This document shows, in pieces, positions 30,017-36,074 of a DNA stretch of 36,074 nt. How positions within the stretch are numbered: position 1 is the stretch's first letter; every line of letters begins with the position of its first letter. This DNA comes from Actinobacteria bacterium casp-actino8. Its GTDB lineage: Bacteria > Actinomycetota > Acidimicrobiia > Acidimicrobiales > Ilumatobacteraceae. A program made the translations under genes and the position numbers. The stretch spans positions 1 to 36,074 of the forward strand of contig LFFH01000001.1 in assembly GCA_001510455.1 (NCBI GenBank). The letters run 5' to 3'. Below the pieces are notes generated by a model. The model did not search any database. It was not told where the DNA came from and saw only the letters and a program-made list of their open reading frames with translations.

Positions 30017-30599
30017 GACGGGCCGCCAACTGGCTCAGAGAGTGACGGAGCATCTCCTCGGTCGTTCGGGATCTTCGAACGTCATCGGGCATGTCGCGAA
30101 TCACGTCGCGGATCTCGGTTTCGGAGTAGCCGAGTCCGAGCAGCGCTTCACGAAGGTCGGAGAGTGCTCCGGATTCGACGGTCGTCTCGACGCTCGCTCC
30201 GACGAGGCGTCCCTTCAGTTCGACGAGCAATCGTTCGGCCGTCTTCTTGCCCACACCGGGAACGGCCGTCAGCGCGGTCACGTCACCGTTCGCGACGACA
30301 TCGACGAGAGCCGACGGAGAGTGCGTGGCGAGAATCGACATCGCCAACGATGGCCCGACCCCGTGGGCTGCGATCAGATTCTGGAAAGTGGCCCGCTCGT
30401 CGCGTGTGAGAAAGCCGTAGAGGGTCTGGTCGTCCTCGCGGATGTGATGATGGACGTGGAGAAAGGCTGCCGACGTCGGCTCGAGTTCGGCGAGTGTGCG
30501 CGGTGAGACGTGGACGACGTACCCGACCCCGGCCACTTCGAGGAGTGCGTGTCCGTCGGGTGAACGCTCGAGGACCGTGCCTCGCAGTGAACCGATCAC
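30009..30599 (-). CDS. ruvA: Holliday junction DNA helicase subunit RuvA
   Basis: 196 aa from the GTG at 30599, which overlaps the ruvC stop as GTGA. Starts (M)[10 protein letters not shown] with an OB fold containing [16 protein letters not shown], then helix-hairpin-helix motifs ([19 protein letters not shown] and [19 protein letters not shown]), and domain III with [15 protein letters not shown]. RuvA binds four-way junctions and loads RuvB. An ATG further upstream in the frame lies inside ruvC and is not used. Confidence 0.96.
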   Translation of the reverse strand: MIGSLRGTVLERSPDGHALLEVAGVGYVVHVSPRTLAELEPTSAAFLHVHHHIREDDQTLYGFLTRDERATFQNLIAAHGVGPSLAMSILATHSPSALVDVVANGDVTALTAVPGVGKKTAERLLVELKGRLVGASVETTVESGALSDLREALLGLGYSETEIRDVIRDMPDDVRRSRTTEEMLRHSLSQLAARRA

Positions 30600-31120
30600 G
30601 AGCCGACCACCGAATTGCGAACACGAGCTGCCAACGGGGACATGGCCAGATGGCACAGAGCGATGGCTGCCGCATCGGCAGCGTCGGCCGGAGACGGTGG
30701 TCGGGGAAGACGCAGCCGCATCTGGACCATTTTTTGGATCTGAACCTTCGATGCCGAGCCGTCACCGGCGACCGAGGATTTCACTTGGGTCGGGGTGTAC
30801 ATGGCGACATCGAGTCCGCGTCGAGCTGCGCTGGCGAGAACCACGCCACTGGCCTGACCGACGCTCATCGCCGTTCGCACGTTGGCCTGGAAGAAGACCC
30901 GCTCGACGGCGACCGAAGTCGGCGCGAAGTCGTCGATCAAGGCCTCGATGTCGTCCTGGAGCGCTCCGAGACGCCGGGCGAGATCGTCACCCACCGGGGT
31001 GCGGATCACGCCGAGTGACACGATCTCGTCGCGACCACCAGGACCCCGGGCCAGCACGGCGTAACCACAGCGGGTCAAACCAGGATCGACACCGAGGACA
31101 CGCTCGGACTGATCGAACAT
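30596..31120 (-). CDS. ruvC: Crossover junction endodeoxyribonuclease RuvC
   Basis: 174 aa. Catalytic acidic residues are visible as VLGVDPGLTRCGYAV (D12), VAVERVFF (Glu) and the C-terminal PADAADAAAIALCH (Asp pair), with TAMSVGQASGVVL and YTPTQVKSSVAGDGSASK between. It resolves Holliday junctions. It heads ruvC-ruvA-ruvB and probably queA-tgt. A TAGAAT box lies 7 nt before its ATG. Confidence 0.97.
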   Translation of the reverse strand: MFDQSERVLGVDPGLTRCGYAVLARGPGGRDEIVSLGVIRTPVGDDLARRLGALQDDIEALIDDFAPTSVAVERVFFQANVRTAMSVGQASGVVLASAARRGLDVAMYTPTQVKSSVAGDGSASKVQIQKMVQMRLRLPRPPSPADAADAAAIALCHLAMSPLAARVRNSVVGS

Positions 31121-31127
31121 GCGTACG

Positions 31128-31133
31128 ATTCTA
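31128..31133 (-). promoter_or_regulatory. -10 box of ruvC, leaderless geometry
   Basis: TAGAAT with 7 nt (CGTACGC) to the ATG at 31120. It is the same hexamer and spacing as for gcvH. No LexA-like palindrome overlaps it that I can recognise. Confidence 0.6.
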
Positions 31134-31157
31134 CCCGACCCTGGGGCCGGGTCGGGC

Positions 31158-31610
31158 TCATTCGATCCGACGGAGTGCGTCGGCGAGCTCGTCGACCGAG
31201 CGGTAGGTCAGACCCGCCAAGGCCCGGTGGACGTACCGAACGACTCCTTCGGTGTCGACGATGACGACGCTTCGACGCACGAACCCGAGGGGGCCGAGTA
31301 CCCCGAACGCTGCCCCCACCTTCTTGTCGACGTCAGCGAGCAACGGGAACGCGAATCCGTGATGCTCCGAGAACTTCTCGTGACTGTCGACGTCCTGGGC
31401 CGAGATCCCCAGAACCACGGCGTCGAGTTCGGCGAAACGACCGAGTTCGTCGTTGTAGGCGTTGAGTTGTCGTGTGCACACGGGCGTTTCGTCTCCCGGA
31501 TAGAAGACGAGAACGACGTTCCGTCCACGGTGCTCCGACAAGCGGTGCGAACGACCACCGGTTCCGGGGAGTTCGAAGTCGGGAGCGATGTCCCCCACCG
31601 AGAGCGCCAT
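31158..31610 (-). CDS. Peroxiredoxin, Bcp/PrxQ-like, single cysteine
   Basis: 150 aa thioredoxin-fold peroxiredoxin: [14 protein letters not shown] at the N-terminus, [18 protein letters not shown] with the peroxidatic cysteine C45, then [27 protein letters not shown] and [18 protein letters not shown]. Bcp/PrxQ proteins usually carry a resolving cysteine five residues after the first; here the sequence is CTRQLNAY, and C45 is the only cysteine in the protein. It should therefore act as a 1-Cys enzyme using an external thiol, plausibly mycothiol, mycoredoxin or thioredoxin. It overlaps the yebC stop by one base. Confidence 0.93.
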   Translation of the reverse strand: MALSVGDIAPDFELPGTGGRSHRLSEHRGRNVVLVFYPGDETPVCTRQLNAYNDELGRFAELDAVVLGISAQDVDSHEKFSEHHGFAFPLLADVDKKVGAAFGVLGPLGFVRRSVVIVDTEGVVRYVHRALAGLTYRSVDELADALRRIE

Positions 31611-32359
31611 CAGACGGCCGCCGCTTCCAGGAGTTCGTCACTGATGTCGAAGTTCGCGAAGACGTCCTGGACGTCGTCGTTGTCCTCGAGAGCCTCCATG
31701 ATCCGAAGGATCTTCTTGGCAGTGTCGGCGTCGGACACCTCGATGGTCGTGGACGAGACCATGGTGGAGTCGGCCGAGATGACGACGAGACCGGCCGACT
31801 CGAGGGCCGACTTCACATCGAAGACGATGCTCGGTTCGCACATGACGCGCCAGGCGTCTCCGTCGGCGACAACATCGTCGGCCCCGGCTTCCAGGGCCGA
31901 GAGCATGACCTCGTCCTCGGCGGCACCACTCGCGATCATGAGGACTCCACGGCGAGAGAACTGCCAGCCCACTGCGCCGGGCTCGGCCATCGAACCACCG
32001 AGTTTCGAAAAGATGTTCCGAATGTCGGCGCCGGTTCGATTGCGATTGTCGGTGAGGGTGTCGACCATGAGGGCGACCCCACCCGGGGCGTAACCCTCGT
32101 ACATGATCGACTCGTAGGAGTCGCCGTCGAGTTGCCCCGATCCCCTCTTGATGGCCCGATCGATCGCGTCGTTGGTCATCTGAGCGGCCTTGGCCTTTTG
32201 TACCACCGTGCGAAGGGTCGCGTTCGTCGACGGGTCACCACCACCTTCGCGTGATGCGACTTCCAGTTGGCGGGCGATCTTGGCGAAGAGCTTGCCGCGT
32301 GCCTTGTCGGCGGCTCCCTTCTTGTGCTTGATGGTCGCCCATTTGGAATGGCCGGACAT
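31610..32359 (-). CDS. YebC/PmpR-family DNA-binding or translation-associated regulator
   Basis: 249 aa, the standard family length. Begins [20 protein letters not shown], then [54 protein letters not shown] and an acidic C-terminal half, all typical of YebC. The family was long annotated as transcriptional regulators; recent work assigns some members a role in translating proline-rich stretches. Its position ahead of ruvC is widely conserved. A GAGGTGA Shine-Dalgarno containing the pdxT stop precedes its ATG. Confidence 0.95.
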   Translation of the reverse strand: MSGHSKWATIKHKKGAADKARGKLFAKIARQLEVASREGGGDPSTNATLRTVVQKAKAAQMTNDAIDRAIKRGSGQLDGDSYESIMYEGYAPGGVALMVDTLTDNRNRTGADIRNIFSKLGGSMAEPGAVGWQFSRRGVLMIASGAAEDEVMLSALEAGADDVVADGDAWRVMCEPSIVFDVKSALESAGLVVISADSTMVSSTTIEVSDADTAKKILRIMEALEDNDDVQDVFANFDISDELLEAAAV

Positions 32360-32362
32360 GGT

Positions 32363-32369
32363 TCACCTC
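32363..32369 (-). promoter_or_regulatory. Shine-Dalgarno of the yebC-family gene
   Basis: GAGGTGA on the minus strand, 3 nt before the ATG at 32359. It includes part of the pdxT stop codon (32368-32370). Confidence 0.6.
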
Positions 32370-32988
32370 ATCGAGTGGGAAGGGACGTGGAAGAAGTATC
32401 GCGAACGTGTGATCGAGTCTGCGACAGCAGTTCGACGAAAAGACGATGGACCCGAGTGTCGCCGGTCAACTCGGGATGGAAGGAACACGCGAGTCGATTC
32501 CGATGGCGAACCAGAACCGGATGATCGCCGAAGCGAGCGAGAACGGCGACTTCGGGGTCGACAGAGACGATCATCGGGGCACGTATGAACACGGCGTGGA
32601 ACGGATCGGAGGATCCGACGATGTCGAGATCGGTCTCGAAGGAATCGATCTGACGTCCGTAGGCGTTTCGACGCACCGTCATGGGCAGGGCGTTCAGATG
32701 GATCTGATCGTCACGGCCGTCTTCGATGGCCGATGCCATGAGGATCATCCCGGCGCAGGTGCCAAAGACACCGAGTCCGGAATCGAGAGCCGAACGCAAA
32801 GGCGCGACGAGACCGGAGGACTGGAGGAGATTACTCATCGTGGTGCTTTCCCCACCGGGAATGACCAAACCGTCGAGATCGTCGAGCTCGTCGGGGCGAC
32901 GAACGAGAACCGGCTCGACGTCGCAGAGACTCAGTGCCTCACGATGAGAGGCGAAGGCCCCTTGAAGAGCGAGAACTCCGACTCGCAC
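32368..32988 (-). CDS. pdxT: Pyridoxal 5'-phosphate synthase glutaminase subunit PdxT
   Basis: 206 aa from the GTG at 32988. Class I glutaminase: VGVLALQGAFASH, VIPGGESTTM (oxyanion strand), nucleophile C78 in GVFGTCAGMIL, and the His/Glu pair H171 and E173 in CSFHPELTGD. It releases ammonia from glutamine and channels it to PdxS. It follows pdxS by 21 nt. The C-terminal tail (about 190-206) extends slightly beyond the catalytic fold. Confidence 0.96.
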   Translation of the reverse strand: MRVGVLALQGAFASHREALSLCDVEPVLVRRPDELDDLDGLVIPGGESTTMSNLLQSSGLVAPLRSALDSGLGVFGTCAGMILMASAIEDGRDDQIHLNALPMTVRRNAYGRQIDSFETDLDIVGSSDPFHAVFIRAPMIVSVDPEVAVLARFGDHPVLVRHRNRLACSFHPELTGDTRVHRLFVELLSQTRSHVRDTSSTSLPTR

Positions 32989-33009
32989 CTGGCGGCCTCC
33001 CGGACGAAA

Positions 33010-33894
33010 TCACCAACCACGCTCCGCGTACTTCTGGTTGATCTCGTCCATCCCGATTCCGGTCATGGGCGCACCCAGATCCCGACTCACCTTGACGAGG
33101 ATGTCGGGATTCTCGAAGTGAGTGGTGGCCTCGACGATGGCGCGGGCTCTCTTGGACGGATTGTCGCTCTTGAAGATCCCCGAACCGACGAACACCGCTT
33201 CGGCGCCGAGTTGCATCGCGAGTGCCGCATCGGCTGGCGTTGCCAGACCTCCGGCACAAAAGATCGGGACGGGAAGACGGCCGGTTTCGGCGACCTCCTG
33301 CACGAGGGGAAGCGGAGCCTGCAACTTCTTGGCCCAGTCGAAGAGTTCGGCGGAGTCGGCGGTTCCGATCCGACGGATGTCGCCGAGGATCGATCGAAGA
33401 TGACGAACAGCCTCCACGACGTTGCCGGTACCGGCTTCACCCTTCGAACGAATCATCGCTGCACCCTCGGACACGCGACGCAATGCCTCGCCGAGATTCG
33501 TCGCACCGCAGACGAACGGGACCGTGAAACCGAACTTGTCGATGTGGTGGGCTTCATCGGCCGGAGTGAGCACTTCGCTCTCGTCGATGAAATCGACGCC
33601 GAGCGCCTGGAGAATCTGTGCCTCGACGAAGTGACCGATACGCGCTTTGGCCATCACCGGGATCGAAACGGCTCGTTGGATCCCCTCGATCATGTCGGGG
33701 TCGCTCATGCGAGCGACTCCCCCGTCGCGTCGGATGTCGGCCGGAACTCGTTCGAGGGCCATCACGGCGCAGGCCCCGGCGTCTTCGGCGATCTTGGCCT
33801 GTTCGGGGGTGACGACGTCCATGATCACCCCGCCTTTCAGCATCTCGGCGAGACCGCGCTTGACCGGGAACGAACCCGTCGAGGAGGAAGTCAT
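33010..33894 (-). CDS. pdxS: Pyridoxal 5'-phosphate synthase subunit PdxS
   Basis: 294 aa from the ATG at 33894. The highly conserved PdxS sequence is evident: [50 protein letters not shown] with the Schiff-base lysine K83, [32 protein letters not shown] and FVGSGIFKS. It condenses ribose-5-phosphate, glyceraldehyde-3-phosphate and ammonia to PLP. An upstream ATG in the frame (33930) was rejected because a TAGCAT box lies 7 nt before 33894 and family similarity begins near this point. Confidence 0.97.
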   Translation of the reverse strand: MTSSSTGSFPVKRGLAEMLKGGVIMDVVTPEQAKIAEDAGACAVMALERVPADIRRDGGVARMSDPDMIEGIQRAVSIPVMAKARIGHFVEAQILQALGVDFIDESEVLTPADEAHHIDKFGFTVPFVCGATNLGEALRRVSEGAAMIRSKGEAGTGNVVEAVRHLRSILGDIRRIGTADSAELFDWAKKLQAPLPLVQEVAETGRLPVPIFCAGGLATPADAALAMQLGAEAVFVGSGIFKSDNPSKRARAIVEATTHFENPDILVKVSRDLGAPMTGIGMDEINQKYAERGW

Positions 33895-33901
33895 GAGCTG
33901 A

Positions 33902-33907
33902 ATGCTA
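33902..33907 (-). promoter_or_regulatory. -10 box of pdxS, leaderless geometry
   Basis: TAGCAT with 7 nt (TCAGCTC) to the ATG at 33894, in the 19-bp gap after the DUF3048 gene. Confidence 0.55.
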
Positions 33908-33913
33908 CGAGGA

Positions 33914-35014
33914 TCAGGGCCACGGCACATCGTCGACCGATGTGTCCGACGGTACGGTCACCGATTGGCCGGAACGAATCAATTCGACCCATGTGCGGCC
34001 CGGTTGCAGTGCAATCGGCTCCCCGTCGAGGGAGGTCAGCGTCCAGGGCGATTTCTCGTCGGCTCGGGACCACGTGCCTTCGATCATGCGTCCGGCGGCG
34101 TAAACCCACGCCGGTCCGGACCCGGTGGTCTGGGCCTCGGGACTCCGACTGTCAGCCACGCTGGTTCGGTACTCGCATTCCAGGACGACGACGTTGTGGG
34201 TCGATATTCGGGAACCGTCGGAGAGAACGTGTGGATCGTCGTCCCGAGATCGAAGAAAGGTTCCACTCGATCCGTCGTATTGCCAGGACGCCCGCATGCC
34301 ACCGTCCATTCGCAACTTCACACCGGTCACCGCCTCGCCGCTCTCGCCGAGCGAACCATGGCTGAACTGAGCTGGAGGCCGGCCTCCCCTCCCCTCGTCG
34401 AGGGCCCAGATGCTCGACGTCCGAGTGAAAAGGTTGTGGGGAGCCCGTTTGTCGGAGGATCGAAAGTAGCCCCCGTTCGGGCCGGCCGCCGACACGCTCA
34501 TGTTGATCAGTTCCGAGCGATTGATCAGTCGAGTCGTCGTGGCGTTGCCACCGCTCCACACGAGAAGGGGTCGGTCGAGACTCGTCCCGAGGCTGATGTC
34601 CTGGGTGCGTCCGGAGCGAATGGGGCCGATCGGGTCGGAACCCTGCGAGTGAAAGATCGCCGCCATGCGCGTCCAGCCTTCGACGTTCTCCTCGTACACG
34701 ATGTCGGCTTGATTCAGCCCGGTCTGGGGCCAGGCGCCGGGAGCGTTGTCGATCTTCACGAGGAGGGCCGGACGATCGAGGATCGACGGATCGTCGATGG
34801 GAAGGCCCGTGAGTGGCGCAACCGGTACGGGTACGGCTTCGGTCGTGGTGGTCGAGGCCGGAGCCTCCGAGGTGGTGCTGACGATGGTGGGCTCGGTGCT
34901 GGTCGTCGGGGCTTCGGTTGCCGCGACGACGGGTGCCGTGGAGGTTTTCTCCGCTCCTCCGCACGCGACCACGAGCCCCGATATGCCGAGAAGGACGGGA
35001 ATCAGGCGTTTCAT
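33914..35014 (-). CDS. DUF3048 (YerB-like) lipoprotein
   Basis: 366 aa. Signal peptide [18 protein letters not shown] with a lipobox VVAC and lipidated C18, then a Thr/Ser/Glu-rich linker (about 20-63). The DUF3048 core follows: [64 protein letters not shown], then a second half with [15 protein letters not shown] and [17 protein letters not shown]3048/YerB proteins are secreted lipoproteins without a settled function. A strong Shine-Dalgarno precedes the ATG, and the gene begins 1 nt after the htpX stop. Confidence 0.9.
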   Translation of the reverse strand: MKRLIPVLLGISGLVVACGGAEKTSTAPVVAATEAPTTSTEPTIVSTTSEAPASTTTTEAVPVPVAPLTGLPIDDPSILDRPALLVKIDNAPGAWPQTGLNQADIVYEENVEGWTRMAAIFHSQGSDPIGPIRSGRTQDISLGTSLDRPLLVWSGGNATTTRLINRSELINMSVSAAGPNGGYFRSSDKRAPHNLFTRTSSIWALDEGRGGRPPAQFSHGSLGESGEAVTGVKLRMDGGMRASWQYDGSSGTFLRSRDDDPHVLSDGSRISTHNVVVLECEYRTSVADSRSPEAQTTGSGPAWVYAAGRMIEGTWSRADEKSPWTLTSLDGEPIALQPGRTWVELIRSGQSVTVPSDTSVDDVPWP

Positions 35015-35015
35015 G

Positions 35016-35921
35016 TCAGAGCTCCTTCAGAAGGGCAATGCGATCGTCGAGGGGTGGATGGGTGTCGAACATCCGATGGAACCAACCGAGACGTCCTTCG
35101 TCGCGAACTCCTGACAACGGCTGTTCGATCCACATGTGGGCGGTCGCCATCGAGGCCGAGTGAGTCGTGGTGGTGTCGTCTCGCAGCTTCTCGAGGGCTC
35201 CGATCAATCCAGGTGGATAACGGGTGAGCTGACAGGCCGAGACGTCCGCCAAGGTCTCGCGGCGACGACTGATGGTCGCTTGCATCGCCTTGGCGACGAT
35301 CGGTGCGACGATCAGCAGAGCGAAGCCGAGGAGAGCCAACGGATTCGAGCCGTTCGAGTGATCACCCTGTCGGCGTACCCGACCACCGTTCCACCACATG
35401 AGGCGAATTCCGATGTCGGTCAGAACGGCAACTGCACCCACCATCGTCACGGCCAAAGTACTGACGAGGATGTCGTAGTTGCGAATGTGAGAGAGCTCGT
35501 GAGCCACGACACCTTCCAGCTCGACACGATTCATCTTCTCGAGGAGTCCGGTGGTCACCGCAATGGCCGCGTGACGAGGATTGCGGCCGGTTGCGAAGGC
35601 GTTCGGTGCCGGATCATCGATCACGTAGACCGCAGGTTTCGGCAGCCCACCAGCGATGCAGAGACCCTCCACGAGATTGTGCAAGCGAGCGTACGTCTCG
35701 GAATCGGCGGGATGAGCTCGACTCACGCGCAAGGCGATCGAGTCCGACTTCCAGTACGACGTGAAGGCGATGACACCGGCGATCAGGACCGAGACGACGA
35801 GTGTCGTCGGGCCACCCCCTACCAGAAAACCGACGGCAGCCCCGACGGCCACGACGAATACGACGAAGCCTGCGACGAGCGCCGTGCTGCGCCGTTTGTT
35901 GGAACGAATCTCGTTGAACAC
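35016..35921 (-). CDS. htpX: M48-family membrane metalloprotease HtpX
   Basis: 301 aa from the GTG at 35921. Two N-terminal membrane segments (about 13-35 and 39-56), then APNAFATGRNPRHAAIAVTTGLL, the zinc motif HELSH (141-145), further membrane segments around 155-175 and 195-215, and RRRETLADVSACQLT with the third zinc ligand Glu, ending in FDTHPPLDDRI. It degrades misfolded membrane proteins. It follows lemA after 6 nt, a very common pairing. Confidence 0.95.
   Translation of the reverse strand: MFNEIRSNKRRSTALVAGFVVFVVAVGAAVGFLVGGGPTTLVVSVLIAGVIAFTSYWKSDSIALRVSRAHPADSETYARLHNLVEGLCIAGGLPKPAVYVIDDPAPNAFATGRNPRHAAIAVTTGLLEKMNRVELEGVVAHELSHIRNYDILVSTLAVTMVGAVAVLTDIGIRLMWWNGGRVRRQGDHSNGSNPLALLGFALLIVAPIVAKAMQATISRRRETLADVSACQLTRYPPGLIGALEKLRDDTTTTHSASMATAHMWIEQPLSGVRDEGRLGWFHRMFDTHPPLDDRIALLKEL
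35022..35027 (-). promoter_or_regulatory. Shine-Dalgarno of the DUF3048 gene
   Basis: AAGGAG on the minus strand, 7 nt before the ATG at 35014, inside the last codons of htpX. Confidence 0.7.
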
Positions 35922-35927
35922 GGAACC

Positions 35928-36074
35928 TCAGAAGGAAACCGACGGCGGGTTCTGCGCCTCGGGTTCGGCCTCGAAGAATTCTCGACGTGGGAACGAGCCG
36001 ATCTTGGCGACCAGCACCGTGGGAAAGGTGTCGAGCTTGTTGTGGAACGTGAGGACCGAGTCGTTGTAGAACTG
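35928..36074 (-). CDS. lemA: LemA family protein, C-terminal end (5' part outside window)
   Basis: Only the last 48 codons are present, ending with TGA at 35928-35930. The visible sequence QFYNDSVLTFHNKLDTFP, then VAKIGSFPRREFFEA, is the conserved C-terminus of LemA proteins (RFYN...FP...F..REYFE). LemA is a small membrane-anchored helical protein. It stands directly upstream of htpX, the usual partner, which supports the call despite the short fragment. Confidence 0.88.
   Translation of the reverse strand, partial: QFYNDSVLTFHNKLDTFPTVLVAKIGSFPRREFFEAEPEAQNPPSVSF

Noticed and set aside
32446..34365. A 639-codon open frame on the plus strand, opposite pdxT, pdxS and the DUF3048 gene
   Set aside because: It is antisense to three well-recognised genes and its sequence resembles no family. 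Long shadow frames are expected in high-GC DNA with strong codon bias.
1..36074. A defence island, prophage, CRISPR array or insertion sequence
   Set aside because: I found no repeats, integrase, transposase, Cas or toxin-antitoxin motifs. The window is a housekeeping region and its interest lies in gene order and expression signals.
1..36074. tRNA or rRNA genes in the gaps
   Set aside because: No intergenic gap exceeds about 90 bp, and the larger ones show no cloverleaf-like sequence such as a GGTTCGA..C T-arm.

Overview
The window is a gene-dense, high-GC bacterial chromosome segment with 39 protein-coding genes, two of them cut by the window edges. I see no rRNA or tRNA gene, CRISPR array, insertion sequence or phage gene. 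No stretch without a gene exceeds about 90 bases. Gene content points to Actinomycetota: a gcvH - GarA-type FHA - MerR cluster, a mycothiol-dependent maleylpyruvate isomerase family protein, and the actinobacterial backbone pdxST - yebC - ruvCAB - yajC/secDF - apt - rel - hisS - aspS - rarA - DUF948. Queuosine genes and the overall style suggest an Acidimicrobiia-like lineage, but that placement is inference.

Left part (1-12.9 kb) has mixed strands. It holds gcvH/FHA/merR (minus), a CDP-alcohol phosphatidyltransferase, an SDR-HIT pair, an SRAP (YedK/HMCES) protein, a translationally coupled pair of amidohydrolase-family proteins, a hotdog thioesterase, a short fatty-acid desaturase with a small conserved-type protein, transketolase-transaldolase, a 69-aa helical protein with glcF, and a DinB/MDMPI-fold protein.

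Right part (12.9-36 kb) is about 23 kb of uninterrupted minus-strand genes. In transcription order: lemA-htpX-DUF3048 lipoprotein; pdxS-pdxT-yebC-peroxiredoxin; ruvC-ruvA-ruvB-queA-tgt-yajC-secD-secF; apt-rel; hisS-aspS-rppH-like-rarA-DUF948-DUF6167-glcD-glcE. Glycolate oxidase is therefore split: glcD and glcE end the aminoacyl-tRNA synthetase operon, while glcF lies on the far side of an oppositely oriented gene.

The strongest non-gene signal is an initiation rule. Twelve of about fifteen genes that head a transcription unit have a TA(G/C)NNT -10 hexamer ending only 6-8 nt before the ATG/GTG, the geometry of leaderless transcription. Downstream genes instead start at 4-bp ATGA/GTGA overlaps, 1-bp TGATG overlaps, or behind a Shine-Dalgarno sequence. 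The rule also fixes several start codons, including the GTG that places the catalytic cysteine of the SRAP protein at residue 2. Each of the four convergent gene ends carries a small hairpin, usually overlapping the opposing gene.
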